Assembly (NCBI RefSeq): GCF_004114795.1
Contig: NZ_CP035311.1
Coordinates: 1,860,001 to 1,924,000 of the forward strand
Length of the DNA stretch: 64,000 nucleotides
DNA from: Janthinobacterium sp. 17J80-10
Lineage (GTDB): Bacteria; Pseudomonadota; Gammaproteobacteria; Burkholderiales; Burkholderiaceae_D
Reading direction: 5' to 3'
Each line of letters starts with the position of its first letter. Within the stretch, counting starts at the first letter, position 1. The notes beneath the pieces were generated by a model, which saw only the letters and a list, made by a program, of their open reading frames with translations, did not search any database and had not been told where the DNA came from. Below are positions 50,607 to 61,895 of the stretch, in pieces. Position numbers and translations under genes: made by a program.

Positions 50607-50718
50607 AAGTGAGAGGCCCGGCCGGGAATTTCTCGGCCTTTCATAGTGCATTGTGCGGTTTTTCACCCTGAAATCCGGTAAAATGCCGGCATATTCCAGT
50701 TTTGGAAAACCTCATAAG

Positions 50719-50758
50719 GCGCTCGCCCGGGGAAGTTCCCCTGCATTGAGCGCTTTTT
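50719..50758 (+). promoter_or_regulatory. nested hairpin with T run in the lepA leader
   Basis: GCGCTC (50719-50724) pairs with GAGCGC (50748-50753) and encloses a second stem GGGGAA/TTCCCC; TTTTT follows. It lies 67 bases before lepA, so it is either a terminator after the glutaredoxin gene or an attenuator in the lepA leader. Confidence 0.6.
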
Positions 50759-50824
50759 ATTTTTATACACTGTATAAAGCACTGGTTTTCTCAAGCGTAA
50801 CGGTACTCTGTCTTACTGGTTAGA

Positions 50825-52618
50825 ATGAAAAATATCCGCAATTTCTCCATCATCGCGCACATCGATCATGGCAAGTCCACGCTGGCTGACCGCATCATCC
50901 AGCTTTGTGGCGGCCTGTCTTCGCGTGAAATGGAAGCGCAGGTGCTTGATTCCATGGATCTGGAGCGCGAGCGTGGCATTACCATCAAGGCGCAGACCGC
51001 TGCCCTGAGCTACAAGGCGCGCGATGGCCAGGTGTACAACCTGAACCTCATCGATACGCCAGGTCACGTCGACTTCAGCTATGAAGTCAGCCGTTCGCTG
51101 TCGGCCTGTGAAGGCGCCTTGCTGGTGGTCGATGCCTCGCAGGGTGTGGAAGCGCAGACTGTGGCCAATTGCTATACCGCGATCGAACTGGGCGTGGAAG
51201 TCGTGCCGGTCCTGAACAAGATCGACCTGCCTTCAGCAGACCCGGAAAGCGCCATCGCGGAAATCGAGGAAGTGATCGGCATCGAGGCCGGCGACGCCGT
51301 GCATTGCTCGGCCAAGACCGGCCTGGGCGTGGAAGACGTGCTGGAATCCCTGATCGTCAAGGTGCCGCCGCCCAAGGGCGATCCGGATGCGCCGCTGCAG
51401 GCGCTGATCGTCGATTCCTGGTTCGATAATTACGTTGGCGTGGTGATGCTGGTGCGTATCGTCAATGGCACCCTGCGCCCCAAGGACAAGATCCTCCTGA
51501 TGGCGACCGATTCGTCGCACCTGGTGGAAAGCGTCGGCGTATTTACGCCCAAGTCGGTGGCGCGTGAATCGCTCTCGGCCGGCCAGGTCGGATTCATCAT
51601 TGCCGGCATCAAGGAATTGAAAGCCGCCAAGGTGGGCGATACCGTCACCCTGGCAGGCAAACCGGCATCCACGCCGCTGCCAGGCTTCAAGGAAGTGCAG
51701 CCGCAAGTGTTTGCCGGCCTGTTCCCGGTCGAGGCCAACCAGTATGATGCCTTGCGCGATTCGCTGGAAAAGCTGAAGTTGAACGACGCCGCGCTGCAGT
51801 ACGAACCCGAAGTGTCGCAGGCCTTGGGCTTCGGCTTCCGTTGCGGCTTCCTCGGCCTGTTGCACATGGAAATCGTGCAGGAGCGGCTGGAGCGCGAGTT
51901 CGACATGGACTTGATCACTACCGCGCCCACCGTGATTTACGAAGTGGTGCTGCGCGATGGCGCCATCCTGATGGTGGACAACCCGTCGAAAATGCCGGAC
52001 CCCTCCAAGATCGAGGAAGTTCGTGAGCCGATCGTCACCGTCAACCTGTACATGCCGCAAGAATATGTCGGTTCGGTAATTACGCTCTGTACGCAAAAAC
52101 GCGGTATCCAGCAGGACATGAGTTATCACGGCAAGCAGGTCAAGCTGACTTATGAAATGCCGATGGCCGAGATCGTCCTGGATTTCTTCGACAAGCTGAA
52201 ATCGACATCGCGCGGCTATGCCTCGATGGATTACGAGTTCAAGGAATACCGGCCATCCGATGTGGTCAAGGTGGACATGCTGATCAATAGCGAGAAGGTC
52301 GATGCGCTGGCAATCATCGTGCACCGCGCCAATAGCCAGTACCGCGGTCGTGCAGTCGCTGCCAAAATGCGCGAACTGATCCCGCGCCAGATGTTTGACG
52401 TGGCAATCCAGGCAGCCATCGGCTCGAATATCATTTCGCGGGAAAACGTCAAGGCCTTGCGCAAAAATGTGCTGGCAAAATGCTATGGTGGCGACATCAG
52501 CCGTAAGCGCAAGTTGCTTGAAAAGCAAAAGGCAGGTAAAAAGCGCATGAAGCAGGTGGGTTCGGTGGAAATTCCACAGGAAGCGTTCCTGGCAATCTTA
52601 CAAGTGGATGAAAAATGA
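50825..52618 (+). CDS. lepA: elongation factor 4 (LepA)
   Basis: 597 residues. GTPase motifs [32 protein letters not shown] and the LepA-specific C-terminal domain ending [17 protein letters not shown]. It back-translocates or helps initiation on the ribosome. Stop overlaps the lepB start (ATGA). Confidence 0.98.
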   Translation: MKNIRNFSIIAHIDHGKSTLADRIIQLCGGLSSREMEAQVLDSMDLERERGITIKAQTAALSYKARDGQVYNLNLIDTPGHVDFSYEVSRSLSACEGALLVVDASQGVEAQTVANCYTAIELGVEVVPVLNKIDLPSADPESAIAEIEEVIGIEAGDAVHCSAKTGLGVEDVLESLIVKVPPPKGDPDAPLQALIVDSWFDNYVGVVMLVRIVNGTLRPKDKILLMATDSSHLVESVGVFTPKSVARESLSAGQVGFIIAGIKELKAAKVGDTVTLAGKPASTPLPGFKEVQPQVFAGLFPVEANQYDALRDSLEKLKLNDAALQYEPEVSQALGFGFRCGFLGLLHMEIVQERLEREFDMDLITTAPTVIYEVVLRDGAILMVDNPSKMPDPSKIEEVREPIVTVNLYMPQEYVGSVITLCTQKRGIQQDMSYHGKQVKLTYEMPMAEIVLDFFDKLKSTSRGYASMDYEFKEYRPSDVVKVDMLINSEKVDALAIIVHRANSQYRGRAVAAKMRELIPRQMFDVAIQAAIGSNIISRENVKALRKNVLAKCYGGDISRKRKLLEKQKAGKKRMKQVGSVEIPQEAFLAILQVDEK

Positions 52619-53529
52619 GTTTGCAGGCTATTCTGGGTAATTTTGCACTGATCTTGTTCGTTTTGACGGTCTTGACCGGAGTGATCTGGTTCCTGGACGT
52701 GTTTTATCTTGCCAGGCAACGGCGTGCCCGGGCGAATGCGGCACTGGCGGAATATGATGCCCGCAACGCCAAGCTCGCTGCAGACGGCGTCAAGCCGGAC
52801 ACCAATGGACGTGCCGCCCTGGAAGCGGGTCTCCTGCGGCAACCCACCTGGATCGAATATTCGGGCAGCTTTTTTCCGGTCATCGCGCTGGTGTTCGTTT
52901 TGCGCTCTTTTTTGTATGAGCCTTTCAAGATCCCGTCGAGTTCCATGGTGCCCACCCTGTTGGTGGGTGACTTGATTTTGGTAAATAAGTACACTTATGG
53001 CATAAGATTGCCTGTGTTCAACAAAAAAGTCATCGAGGTCAATGATCCCAAGCGCGGTGACGTGATGGTATTTAAATATCCTTCTGACCCGTCACTGGAT
53101 TACATTAAGCGCGTGGTTGGCGTGCCGGGTGATAAAATAGTCTACCAAAACAAGCGTTTAACGGTGAATGGTAAAGCGCTTTCTTATGCACCGCTGGCGG
53201 ATTACCTGGATGAGGATCGTTTGAGTTATTCGCGGCAGTTCACGGAAGACTTGACTGGCGTTGCGCATCGTGTTCTGAATGACGACGGGGCACCTGCCTT
53301 CGGATCGAATGAACGAAATTTTCCTGGACAGGAACTTTGCCGTTTCAATGGGGGTGATTTCGCTTGTACTGTGCCGCCGGGTAACTATTTCATGATGGGT
53401 GACAATCGCGACAATAGTCTCGATAGCCGCTATTGGGGGTTTGTGCCAGACCAGAATATCGTTGGCAAGGCGTTTTTTATTTGGATGAATTTCAGTAATC
53501 TGAAGCGGATTGGCAGCAGTATCCAGTAA
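52615..53529 (+). CDS. lepB: signal peptidase I
   Basis: 304 residues. Two N-terminal transmembrane segments (about 5-28 and 75-98), catalytic Ser in [14 protein letters not shown], catalytic Lys in [11 protein letters not shown], and [14 protein letters not shown]. Cleaves signal peptides of exported proteins at the inner membrane. Translationally coupled to lepA. Confidence 0.97.
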   Translation: MSLQAILGNFALILFVLTVLTGVIWFLDVFYLARQRRARANAALAEYDARNAKLAADGVKPDTNGRAALEAGLLRQPTWIEYSGSFFPVIALVFVLRSFLYEPFKIPSSSMVPTLLVGDLILVNKYTYGIRLPVFNKKVIEVNDPKRGDVMVFKYPSDPSLDYIKRVVGVPGDKIVYQNKRLTVNGKALSYAPLADYLDEDRLSYSRQFTEDLTGVAHRVLNDDGAPAFGSNERNFPGQELCRFNGGDFACTVPPGNYFMMGDNRDNSLDSRYWGFVPDQNIVGKAFFIWMNFSNLKRIGSSIQ

Positions 53530-53548
53530 TTAACCAAGGGGGATTGGC

Positions 53549-53947
53549 ATGCAAGAAAAATTATTCAAGTGCAGGCAGCAAGGGATTTCGCTGGTAGGGT
53601 TGATTTTCGTGTTGGGCGTTCTTGCCGGGATCGGTTTGCTGGCGCTGAAAATCGTCCCGACGGTTACCGAATATATGGCGGTGACGAAGGCAGTTGGCAA
53701 AGCCAAGGCAGATGGCAATTCGCCGGCGGAGATTCGCAGCAGCTTTGACAAGCAGGCAGACGTGGCATACATCACCTCGATCACCGGCAAGGATCTGGAA
53801 GTCTACAATAGCGGTAATGGACTGGAAGTCAGCTTTGCTTACGACAAGAAAATTCCCCTGGTCGGACCGGCCAGCCTGTTGATCGAATATGCCGGCAGCA
53901 CCGCCAAGCCGGGCGCCAAGAAGCCTGCCAAGGATGGCGGCGCTTAA
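53549..53947 (+). CDS. DUF4845 small membrane-anchored protein
   Basis: 132 residues with a type IV pilin-like N-terminus (QQGISLVGLIFVLGVLAGIGL) forming one transmembrane helix, then a small soluble domain ending AGSTAKPGAKKPAK. Found between lepB and rnc throughout betaproteobacteria; function unknown. GGGGGA precedes the ATG. Confidence 0.85.
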   Translation: MQEKLFKCRQQGISLVGLIFVLGVLAGIGLLALKIVPTVTEYMAVTKAVGKAKADGNSPAEIRSSFDKQADVAYITSITGKDLEVYNSGNGLEVSFAYDKKIPLVGPASLLIEYAGSTAKPGAKKPAKDGGA

Positions 53948-53968
53948 GCCAGATTACAACGGACAGAC

Positions 53969-54979
53969 ATGGACTTGACGTTATTGCAGACCCGGCTGGG
54001 CCACTCGTTCAAGGATGCTGCATTGCTGCAGCAAGCCTTGACGCACCGTAGCCACAGCAGTTTGCATAACGAACGGCTGGAATTTCTTGGGGACTCCATC
54101 CTCAATTGCGTGGTCGCTTCGCTCCTGTTCGAGCGCTACAGCAAGATCGATGAAGGCGACCTCTCGCGGCTGCGCGCCAACCTGGTCAAGCAGCAATCCC
54201 TGTACGAGATTGCCCAGCGCCTGGAACTGTCGCAATTCCTGCGCCTGGGCGAGGGTGAACTGAAATCCGGTGGCTTCCGCCGGCCATCGATCCTGGCCGA
54301 TACCCTGGAAGCCCTGTTTGGCGCCATTTTCCTGGATGCGGGATTCGACATGGCGCGCAAGGTCATCCGTTCCCTCTATATTCCCATCCTCGACACGGTC
54401 GACCCCAAGACGCTCGGCAAGGATGCCAAGACCCTGCTGCAGGAATTCTTGCAAGGTAAAAAAATCGCTCTGCCGCAATACAATGTGGTGGCGACCCATG
54501 GGGCTGCGCATAACCAGGAATTTGAAATCGAATGCCTGGTGCCGAAGCTGGAGATCCAGGTATTCGGTAGCGGCGGCAGCCGGCGCGCCGGCGAGCAGGC
54601 TGCCGCCAAACGCGCTCTTGAAGCGGTGCAGGCAGCGCTGGCCAAAACGCCGGCGGCGGCGCGCAAAGCCAAGCCGCGTGCGTCGCAACTGAAGTTGGCG
54701 GGCATCGCTACCATCCAGCCGGATGCTCCTTTGGAAGAGGACGTGCCCGCGTCCGGAAGCGCAGCCGCACCGGTGGTCGCAGCCAAGCCTGCGGCCAAAT
54801 CTGCAGCAAAAGAAGGCAAGGAGCCCAAAGCCGCTTCGAAACTTGCCGAAAAAGAAGCTGTCCAAGCTAATATGAACCTTGCGCCTGCCGTTGCCCAGAC
54901 TCCCGCGGATGCCATTCCTGCGGTTTCTGGCGCCGAGCCGGCCAAGCCTGCCGGCGCCCCCCAAGCGAAATCTGAATGA
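53969..54979 (+). CDS. rnc: ribonuclease III with long C-terminal extension
   Basis: 336 residues, about 100 longer than E. coli RNase III. Catalytic domain with [15 protein letters not shown] and [15 protein letters not shown] (metal-binding acids intact), dsRNA-binding domain (about 155-225, with the [11 protein letters not shown] motif), then an Ala/Pro/Lys/Glu-rich tail of ~105 residues. Processes rRNA precursors and structured mRNA. Its stop overlaps the era start. Confidence 0.96.
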   Translation: MDLTLLQTRLGHSFKDAALLQQALTHRSHSSLHNERLEFLGDSILNCVVASLLFERYSKIDEGDLSRLRANLVKQQSLYEIAQRLELSQFLRLGEGELKSGGFRRPSILADTLEALFGAIFLDAGFDMARKVIRSLYIPILDTVDPKTLGKDAKTLLQEFLQGKKIALPQYNVVATHGAAHNQEFEIECLVPKLEIQVFGSGGSRRAGEQAAAKRALEAVQAALAKTPAAARKAKPRASQLKLAGIATIQPDAPLEEDVPASGSAAAPVVAAKPAAKSAAKEGKEPKAASKLAEKEAVQANMNLAPAVAQTPADAIPAVSGAEPAKPAGAPQAKSE

Positions 54980-55878
54980 CACTCCCTAACGCATCCGCCG
55001 ATTTCCGTTGCGGCTACATCGCCATCGTCGGACGTCCGAATGTGGGTAAGTCGACCTTGATGAACCACCTGATCGGCGCCAAGGTCAGCATTACGTCGCG
55101 CAAGGCGCAGACGACACGGCACCGCATCACCGGCATCCAGACTGTAGAGAACGCGCAGTTTGTCTATGTCGACACCCCCGGTTTCCAGACCCGGCATGCC
55201 AATGCCCTGAACAAGACGCTCAACAAGACCGTCACCAATACCCTGACCGCAGCAGACGTCGTGCTGTTCGTGGTGGAAGCCGGGATTTTCGGCGATGCCG
55301 ACAAGCAGGTGCTCGCGCTGCTCCCGACAAATGTGCCCTGCATCCTGGTGATCAACAAGTCCGATCACGTCAAGGACAAGGCCGTGCTGATGCCATTCGC
55401 CCAGCAGGTGGCGTCCCAGCACGCGTTTGCCGCGATCGTGCCGGTGTCGGCCAAGCTGGGATTTCAGCTGGAAGCCTTGCAGGAAGAGGTCCGTAAAATC
55501 CTGCCGGAAAATCCGCCCATCTTCGACGAAGACGATATTACCGACCGCAGTGAAAAATTCCTGGCGGCGGAAATCGTGCGTGAAAAAGTATTCCGCCTGG
55601 TTGGCGATGAATTGCCTTACACCAGCACGGTGCTGATTGAGAAATTCGAGCAGGAAGGCAACCTGCGCCGCATCTTCATCGCCATCCTGGTTGAGCGCGA
55701 TGGCCACAAGGCCATGGTGATCGGCAATAAGGGCGCCCGCCTCAAGGAAATCTCGACCCAGTCGCGCCTCGACATGGAAAAGCTGTTCGGCGGCCCGGTG
55801 TACCTGGAGATCTGGGTCAAGGTCAAATCCGGCTGGGCCGACAATGAAGCCGGCTTGCGCGCCTACGGTTACGAATAA
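54976..55878 (+). CDS. era: GTPase Era
   Basis: 300 residues: [27 protein letters not shown], and a C-terminal KH domain with [13 protein letters not shown]. Acts in 16S rRNA 3'-end maturation and 30S assembly. Coupled to rnc through ATGA. Confidence 0.98.
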   Translation: MTLPNASADFRCGYIAIVGRPNVGKSTLMNHLIGAKVSITSRKAQTTRHRITGIQTVENAQFVYVDTPGFQTRHANALNKTLNKTVTNTLTAADVVLFVVEAGIFGDADKQVLALLPTNVPCILVINKSDHVKDKAVLMPFAQQVASQHAFAAIVPVSAKLGFQLEALQEEVRKILPENPPIFDEDDITDRSEKFLAAEIVREKVFRLVGDELPYTSTVLIEKFEQEGNLRRIFIAILVERDGHKAMVIGNKGARLKEISTQSRLDMEKLFGGPVYLEIWVKVKSGWADNEAGLRAYGYE

Positions 55879-55896
55879 TCCGCACCGGTCTCTGCG

Positions 55897-56655
55897 ATGG
55901 ATCTGATCGCCGCTGAAAGGCGCCTGCGGGCGCCGGCCGAAAAGGACCACCGGGTGACACAGCAGCCCGGCTTCGTGCTGCACAGCTACCCCTACAAGGA
56001 AACCAGCCTGATCGTCGACGTCCTGTCGCGCGACCATGGCCGCATTGCGCTGGTGGCGAAAGGGGCCAAGCGCCCGCACTCGCAATTGCGCGGCGTGCTG
56101 CAAACCTTCCAGCCGCTGTCGCTTTCCTGGAGCGGCAAGGGCGAGGTACGCACCCTGACTGGCGCAGAGTGGGTCGGCGGCTTGCTGCCGCTGGAAAAAG
56201 GCGCGCTGCTGTGCGGCTTTTATCTCAATGAATTGCTGCTCAAGTTCCTCGCCCGCGACGATCCCCATCCCGCACTATTCCAGCACTACGTCGCCACCCT
56301 GAACCAGCTCGGCCATGGCGAGCCGGCGCCGATCGTGCTGCGCAAGTTCGAGCGCGCCCTGCTGAAGGAAACCGGCTTTTCCGGCGACTTTACGCGTTGC
56401 ACTGGCACGGGCGAGGCGGTCTTGCCGGCGCAAAGCTATGTGGTTGATCCCGAACGCGGTCCACGGCCCGGCATGCCGGCCGATACCTGGCCGCTGGTGG
56501 CCGGCAAGACCCTGCTCGACATGGAAAAGGAAGACTATGCCGATGCGGTCACGCAAACGCAGAGCAAATTCCTGATGCGCCATTTGCTGTCGCACCATCT
56601 GGGCGGGAGCCAGCTGAACACGCGGCAGATCCTGATTGACCTGATGCAGTTATAA
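55897..56655 (+). CDS. recO: DNA repair protein RecO
   Basis: 252 residues. OB-fold N-terminal domain ([22 protein letters not shown], given here from residue 27, with [12 protein letters not shown]) followed by an all-helical domain. RecO loads RecA with RecR. The first 20 or so residues are not conserved and the start may be later. Follows era as in many proteobacteria. Confidence 0.93.
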   Translation: MDLIAAERRLRAPAEKDHRVTQQPGFVLHSYPYKETSLIVDVLSRDHGRIALVAKGAKRPHSQLRGVLQTFQPLSLSWSGKGEVRTLTGAEWVGGLLPLEKGALLCGFYLNELLLKFLARDDPHPALFQHYVATLNQLGHGEPAPIVLRKFERALLKETGFSGDFTRCTGTGEAVLPAQSYVVDPERGPRPGMPADTWPLVAGKTLLDMEKEDYADAVTQTQSKFLMRHLLSHHLGGSQLNTRQILIDLMQL

Positions 56656-56676
56656 AACATAACCACTCCGAACCCC

Positions 56677-57441
56677 ATGAGCTACCTCCAACCTGCCGGC
56701 CCGGCGATCGAACTGGGCGTCAATATCGACCACGTGGCGACGCTGCGCAATGCCCGCGGCACCGTCTATCCCGATCCGCTCCGGGCGGCCTTGCTCGCCG
56801 AGGAGGCCGGCGCCGATGCCATCACGCTGCACTTGCGCGAAGATCGGCGTCACATCCGGGATGCCGACGTGCGGGCGATCCGGCCGCAGCTCATCACGCG
56901 CATGAATCTCGAAGCGGCAGTGACGCCGGAGATGCTGGATTTCGCCTGCGAAATCCGGCCGCAGGACGTCTGCCTGGTGCCGGAACGCCGTGCCGAGGTG
57001 ACTACCGAAGGTGGCCTGGATGTCGCTGGAAATTTCACCCAGGTCAAGGCAGCGGTGGCGCAATTGCAGGGCGTGGGTATCCGCGTGAGCCTCTTTATCG
57101 ATGCCGATGCAGCGCAGATTCAGGCCGCCGCCGAAGCTGGTGCGCCAGTGATCGAATTGCATACCGGGCGTTATGCCGAAGCTGCTGCAGCGCAGGAGCA
57201 GCAAGTCGAGCTTGAGCGTATCCGCGCCGGCGTGCGGGCAGGCGTTGCGCGCGGCTTGAAGGTCAATGCCGGGCATGGCCTGCATTACACGAACGTGCAG
57301 GCCATTGCCGCCATTGCCGATATCGCCGAACTGAATATCGGCCACGCCATCGTGGCGCAGGCAGTATTCGACGGCTGGAAAAAGGCCGTCGCCGACATGA
57401 AGGCGATCATGCTGCAGGCCCGGTTGGGTGCGCTGCAATGA
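56677..57441 (+). CDS. pdxJ: pyridoxine 5'-phosphate synthase
   Basis: 254 residues: [52 protein letters not shown] and ELNIGHAIV. Condenses 1-deoxyxylulose 5-phosphate with 3-amino-2-oxopropyl phosphate in vitamin B6 synthesis. Overlaps acpS by four bases. Confidence 0.97.
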   Translation: MSYLQPAGPAIELGVNIDHVATLRNARGTVYPDPLRAALLAEEAGADAITLHLREDRRHIRDADVRAIRPQLITRMNLEAAVTPEMLDFACEIRPQDVCLVPERRAEVTTEGGLDVAGNFTQVKAAVAQLQGVGIRVSLFIDADAAQIQAAAEAGAPVIELHTGRYAEAAAAQEQQVELERIRAGVRAGVARGLKVNAGHGLHYTNVQAIAAIADIAELNIGHAIVAQAVFDGWKKAVADMKAIMLQARLGALQ

Positions 57442-57830
57442 TTTACGGCATCGGCACCGATATCATCCAGATCTCGCGCATCGAGGGTGCGCTGGCGCGC
57501 CATGGCGACCGTTTTGCTGAAAAGGTGCTGGGCCCGCAGGAGCTGGAAAAATACCGGCACCGAAAAGCCAAAGTGGCGGTACGTGGCTTGCGCTTTCTGG
57601 CGACGCGCTTCGCTGCCAAGGAAGCGTTTTCCAAAGCCATTGGGCTGGGGCTGCGCATGCCGATGACCTGGCGTGCGCTGCAAACCCTCAATGACCCCAG
57701 CGGCAAGCCCGTTGTGGTCGCCAGCGGGGCATTGCTTGAATTTATGGCGCAAAACAAGCTGAGCGCGCAGGTATCGATTACCGATGAAGCCGATTATGCG
57801 ATTGCATTCGTTATAGTGGAGAAAAACTGA
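57438..57830 (+). CDS. acpS: holo-ACP synthase
   Basis: 130 residues: [16 protein letters not shown] with the metal-binding Asp, and [13 protein letters not shown]. Adds phosphopantetheine from CoA to Ser37 of the ACP encoded at 44.2 kb. Coupled to pdxJ upstream and nagZ downstream (TGATG). Confidence 0.97.
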   Translation: MIYGIGTDIIQISRIEGALARHGDRFAEKVLGPQELEKYRHRKAKVAVRGLRFLATRFAAKEAFSKAIGLGLRMPMTWRALQTLNDPSGKPVVVASGALLEFMAQNKLSAQVSITDEADYAIAFVIVEKN

Positions 57831-58897
57831 TGACAAAAAAAACCATCGCCGGCGGTAATCCCGCAGCGGCACTGCCGCTTGGCCCGGTCATGCTCGATGT
57901 CGTTGGCACGACGCTGACCGCGGACGACATTCGCCGCATCCGCCATCCCCTGACCGGGGGCGTGATCCTGTTCGCCCGCAATTTCACCGGCCGCAAGCAG
58001 GTGACCGATCTGGCTGCGGCCATCCATGCCGAGCGTCCGGGCGTGCTGATTGCAGTCGACCACGAGGGTGGCCGGGTGCAGCGTTTCAAGACCGATGGCT
58101 TTACCAGGTTGCCGGCCATGCGCCGCCTGGGCGAATTGTGGGAACGCGACGTGCTGGCAGCGACCAAGGCTGCGACCGCGGTCGGCTTCGTGCTGGCGGC
58201 GGAATTGCGTGCCTGCGGCATCGACCTGTCGTTCACCCCGGTGCTGGACCTGGATTACGGCCAGTCCGGCGTGATCGGCGACCGCGCCTTCCATCATGAC
58301 CCGCGCGTGGTGGCAATGCTGGCCAAGAGCCTGAACCATGGCCTGGCGCTGGCCGGCATGGCCAATTGCGGCAAGCATTTCCCCGGCCATGGTTTTGCCG
58401 AAGCCGATTCGCATGTGGCGGTGCCGGTGGATGAGCGCAGCTTCGAGGAAATCGTCGCGCAGGATGCCGCGCCCTATGGCTGGCTGGGCCTGAGCCTGGC
58501 GGGCGTCATGCCTGCCCACGTCATTTACCCGAAAGTGGACAAGCATCCGGCCGGCTTCTCGAAGAAGTGGCTGAAGCTGCTGAGGAAAGACATGGGTTTC
58601 CAGGGCGTGATCTTCAGTGATGACCTCAGCATGGAAGGCGCCAGCGTTGCCGGTGGCGTGGTCGACGGCGCGCATGCGGCGCTGGCCGCGGGCTGCGACA
58701 TGGTCCTGATCTGCAATTCGCCTGACAAGGCAGATCAATTGCTGGCGGGACTGGATCTCGGGCATGGCAAGGATGCCGCGGCGTCGGCGGCGCGCATCGC
58801 TGCGCTGGTGCCGGCGGCCGCTGCAGCCGGCTGGGATGCGCTGCAAGGCGACGCCCGCTACAAGGACGCCAAAAAGCTGGCGCAGTCGCTGGTCTGA
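57830..58897 (+). CDS. nagZ: beta-N-acetylhexosaminidase NagZ
   Basis: 355 residues, glycoside hydrolase family 3: DHEGGRVQRF, the KHFPGHG motif with the His of the catalytic loop, and the nucleophile Asp in IFSDDLSMEGA. Cytoplasmic; removes GlcNAc from recycled muropeptides. Confidence 0.95.
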   Translation: MTKKTIAGGNPAAALPLGPVMLDVVGTTLTADDIRRIRHPLTGGVILFARNFTGRKQVTDLAAAIHAERPGVLIAVDHEGGRVQRFKTDGFTRLPAMRRLGELWERDVLAATKAATAVGFVLAAELRACGIDLSFTPVLDLDYGQSGVIGDRAFHHDPRVVAMLAKSLNHGLALAGMANCGKHFPGHGFAEADSHVAVPVDERSFEEIVAQDAAPYGWLGLSLAGVMPAHVIYPKVDKHPAGFSKKWLKLLRKDMGFQGVIFSDDLSMEGASVAGGVVDGAHAALAAGCDMVLICNSPDKADQLLAGLDLGHGKDAAASAARIAALVPAAAAAGWDALQGDARYKDAKKLAQSLV

Positions 58898-58942
58898 GGG
58901 CGGTCACGGGAATCGCCATGACAGACGCGGGCAGGAAGCATC

Positions 58943-60835
58943 ATGGATGAGGCGCAGGTGCCGGGCGCTGCAACTGGCGCGGAGGCAGAAAGTTTGGTGG
59001 ATGTGCGTGCGACGCTGCTGAAAGCCGTCGCCGCGCTGCCGAACCTGCCTGGCGTGTATCGTTACTTCGATGCCGATGGCAAGCTGCTGTACGTGGGCAA
59101 GGCGCGCGACCTGAAAAAGCGCGTATCCAGTTATTTTCAGAAAAATATCGCCAGCCCGCGCACGGCGCTCATGGTCGAGCGCATCGTGCGCCTGGAAACC
59201 ACGGTTACGCGCAGCGAAGCCGAAGCGCTGCTGCTTGAAAACAACCTCATCAAGACGCAACAGCCGCGCTACAACATCTTGTTCCGCGACGACAAGTCCT
59301 ATCCCTACCTGAAGCTCTCCGGCCACGAATACCCGCGCATGGCGTACTACCGCGGCGCGGTCGACAAGAAGAGCCAGTACTTCGGCCCCTTTCCGAGTGC
59401 CTGGGCGGTCAAGGAATCGATGCAGATCCTGCAGAAGGTATTCCTGCTGCGCACCTGCGAGGATAGCGTCTTTGCCAACCGCACGCGGCCGTGCCTCCTG
59501 CACCAGATCCATCGCTGCAGCGGGCCATGCGTCAACTACATCAGCCACGAAGCGTATGCCGCCGACGTCGAGCATGCTGCGCAGTTCTTGCGCGGGCGCC
59601 AGAACGAGGTGCTTGAAGCCTTGCAGGACAAGATGCACGGCTATGCGGCGCAATTGAAGTTCGAGCAGGCGGCAGTGGTGCGCAACCAGATCAGCGCGTT
59701 GTCGCGCGTGCTGCACCAGCAAAACATGGAAACCGGCGGCGACGCCGACATCGACATCATCGCCGTGGCGGTGCAGGGCGGACGCGCCTGCGTCAACCTG
59801 GCCATGGTGCGCGGCGGCCGGCACCTGGGCGACCGCGCCTATTTCCCTACCCAGGTCGACGGCGCGCTGGCTGCCGGCGAGGAAAGCGTCGAGGCCGAAG
59901 TGCTGAAAGCCTTCCTGGCGCAGCATTACATCGACGCCTTCATTCCCGGCATCCTGGTGGTCAATGTCGAGTTCGACCAGCCCGACCTCATGCTGGCGCT
60001 GATGGAACAATGCGGGCACCGCATCAGCGTGGTATTTCAGCCGCAGGAACAGCGCCGCCAGTGGCTGGAAATGGCGCAGAAAGGTGCCGAGCTGGCCCTG
60101 GCGCGGCTGCTTTCCGAGCAGGGCTCGCAGCAGGCGCGCACGCGCGCGCTGGCCGAAGGGCTCGGCATCGAGCGCGACGACCTGGAAAACCTGCGCGTAG
60201 AATGCTTCGATATCAGCCATACGCAAGGCGAGGCGACCCAGGCATCCTGCGTGGTGTTTCATCATCATGCCATGCAAAACGGCGAATATCGACGCTACAA
60301 CATCAACGACATCACGCCCGGCGACGACTACGCCGCCATGCGCCAGGTGCTGATGCGCCGCTATGAAAAAGTCGCCAATGGCGACGGCGTCATGCCCGAC
60401 ATCGTTCTCATCGACGGCGGCAAGGGCCAGGTGGAGATGGCACGGCAAGTGTTTTCCGAGCTGGGGCTGGACATCAGCCTGCTGGTCGGTGTCGCCAAGG
60501 GGGAGGGGCGCAAGGTCGGCCTGGAAACCCTGATCTTTGCCGATGGCCGCGAGCCTCAGGCGCTGGGCAAGGAATCCGCGGCCTTGATGCTGGTGGCGCA
60601 AATCCGCGACGAAGCTCACCGCTTCGCCATCACCGGCATGCGCGCCAAGCGCGCCAAGGCCCGCCAGACCTCGCGCCTGGAAGAGATCGAGGGTATCGGC
60701 GCCAAGCGGCGCCAGAAGCTTCTGGCGCGTTTTGGCGGCTTGCGCGGGGTGGTCGACGCCAGCGTCGAGGAACTGGCATCGGTCGAGGGGATATCGCGCC
60801 AGCTGGCAGAAGACATCTACCGCCAATTGCATTGA
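58943..60835 (+). CDS. uvrC: UvrABC nuclease subunit UvrC
   Basis: 630 residues. GIY-YIG-type domain (GVYRYFD and [18 protein letters not shown]), UVR domain (about 215-250), RNase H-like domain with [20 protein letters not shown] and LIDGGKGQ, and C-terminal helix-hairpin-helix repeats. Makes both incisions in nucleotide excision repair. The N-terminal ~20 residues are less conserved. Confidence 0.97.
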   Translation: MDEAQVPGAATGAEAESLVDVRATLLKAVAALPNLPGVYRYFDADGKLLYVGKARDLKKRVSSYFQKNIASPRTALMVERIVRLETTVTRSEAEALLLENNLIKTQQPRYNILFRDDKSYPYLKLSGHEYPRMAYYRGAVDKKSQYFGPFPSAWAVKESMQILQKVFLLRTCEDSVFANRTRPCLLHQIHRCSGPCVNYISHEAYAADVEHAAQFLRGRQNEVLEALQDKMHGYAAQLKFEQAAVVRNQISALSRVLHQQNMETGGDADIDIIAVAVQGGRACVNLAMVRGGRHLGDRAYFPTQVDGALAAGEESVEAEVLKAFLAQHYIDAFIPGILVVNVEFDQPDLMLALMEQCGHRISVVFQPQEQRRQWLEMAQKGAELALARLLSEQGSQQARTRALAEGLGIERDDLENLRVECFDISHTQGEATQASCVVFHHHAMQNGEYRRYNINDITPGDDYAAMRQVLMRRYEKVANGDGVMPDIVLIDGGKGQVEMARQVFSELGLDISLLVGVAKGEGRKVGLETLIFADGREPQALGKESAALMLVAQIRDEAHRFAITGMRAKRAKARQTSRLEEIEGIGAKRRQKLLARFGGLRGVVDASVEELASVEGISRQLAEDIYRQLH

Positions 60836-60869
60836 CCGTAAGCACGAAAATGCCATTACAATTCGGCTT

Positions 60870-61442
60870 ATGCCTCTCAATTTTCCCATCCTGCTGACCT
60901 GGTTGCGCGTGGCGCTGATTCCGCTGGTGGTCGGCGTGTTTTATCTGCCCGACACCTGGCTATCCGATTTCGACAAGGGCGTGGCTTCCACCACAATTTT
61001 TATAGTCGCCGCCGTGACCGACTGGTTCGATGGCTTCCTGGCGCGGCGCTGGAACCAGACTTCGGCTTTTGGCGCTTTCCTCGATCCGGTCGCCGACAAG
61101 CTGATGGTGGCCGGCGCCTTGCTGGTGCTGGTGCAGTTCAATGAAGTCAACGCGGTGGTGGCCTTCATCATCATCGGTCGTGAAATCACCATTTCCGCAT
61201 TGCGCGAGTGGATGGCGCAGATCGGCGCGTCCAAATCGGTGGCAGTCAGTTCGATCGGCAAGATCAAGACGGCTGCGCAAATGATTGCGATTCCGATGTT
61301 GTTGTTCAAGGGCGTGCTGTTTGGCGTGATCGATACGTATTTCTGGGGCTCGGCCCTGCTGTACGTCGCCGCCGTCCTCACTGTCTGGTCGATGTTTTAT
61401 TACTTGCGCAAGGCCTGGCCGTTGATCAAGGAACGCGCCTGA
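60870..61442 (+). CDS. pgsA: CDP-diacylglycerol-glycerol-3-phosphate 3-phosphatidyltransferase
   Basis: 190 residues from ATG 60870; the upstream frame overlaps uvrC. The CDP-alcohol phosphotransferase motif is complete in DGFLARRWNQTSAFGAFLDP followed by VADK. Four or five membrane helices. Commits CDP-diacylglycerol to phosphatidylglycerol. Last gene of the lepA-to-pgsA cluster. Confidence 0.96.
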   Translation: MPLNFPILLTWLRVALIPLVVGVFYLPDTWLSDFDKGVASTTIFIVAAVTDWFDGFLARRWNQTSAFGAFLDPVADKLMVAGALLVLVQFNEVNAVVAFIIIGREITISALREWMAQIGASKSVAVSSIGKIKTAAQMIAIPMLLFKGVLFGVIDTYFWGSALLYVAAVLTVWSMFYYLRKAWPLIKERA

Positions 61443-61468
61443 ACTTCATTTTTTGCAGTGGCCGGTGC

Positions 61469-61496
61469 TTGACAACTTTCTCCAATGCTCTATAAT
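61469..61496 (+). promoter_or_regulatory. strong promoter of the tRNA-Gly gene
   Basis: Consensus TTGACA (61469-61474), 16-base spacer and consensus TATAAT (61491-61496), 35 bases before the first tRNA. Confidence 0.85.
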
Positions 61497-61531
61497 TCAT
61501 CCCTGTCGTCGCAATGCAACGGCAGCGAAAT

Positions 61532-61607
61532 GCGGGAGTAGCTCAGTTGGTAGAGCGCAACCTTGCCAAGGTTGAGGTCGAGAGTTCGAGACTCTTCTCC
61601 CGCTCCA
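61532..61607 (+). tRNA. tRNA-Gly (anticodon GCC), copy 1
   Basis: 76 bases with encoded CCA. Acceptor GCGGGAG/CTCCCGC, D arm GCTC/GAGC, anticodon stem CAACC/GGTTG with loop TTGCCAA, and T arm GAGAG-TTCGAGA-CTCTT fold into a full cloverleaf. Confidence 0.98.
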
Positions 61608-61615
61608 GAATTCGG

Positions 61616-61643
61616 AGGGAAGCTAACCACGCTTCCCTTTTTT
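61616..61643 (+). terminator. terminator between the two tRNA-Gly genes
   Basis: AGGGAAGC, seven-base loop, GCTTCCCT and a T run nine bases after the first tRNA. Confidence 0.85.
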
Positions 61644-61694
61644 ATTCAGGTGAAGCTGTCGGATTTGTGATGGTCATGTTGTGGTGGTAACGAT

Positions 61695-61770
61695 GCGGGA
61701 GTAGCTCAGTTGGTAGAGCGCAACCTTGCCAAGGTTGAGGTCGAGAGTTCGAGACTCTTCTCCCGCTCCA
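61695..61770 (+). tRNA. tRNA-Gly (anticodon GCC), copy 2
   Basis: Identical over all 76 bases to copy 1 at 61532, while the flanks differ. No clear promoter is seen between the terminator and this copy, so it may depend on read-through. Confidence 0.98.
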
Positions 61771-61821
61771 TCTTTTCGCGCGCAGCAGGTTTTAGAATTC
61801 GCGGTTACAATACGCACCCAT

Positions 61822-61895
61822 GGCGGGGTAGCAAAGTGGTTATGCAGCGGCCTGCAAAGCCGTGTACGCCGGTTCGATCCCGACCCCCGCCTCCA
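61822..61895 (+). tRNA. tRNA-Cys (anticodon GCA)
   Basis: 74 bases with encoded CCA: acceptor GGCGGGG/CCCCGCC, anticodon stem GCGGC/GCCGT with loop CTGCAAA, T loop TTCGATC. Follows the second tRNA-Gly by 51 bases. Confidence 0.97.
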
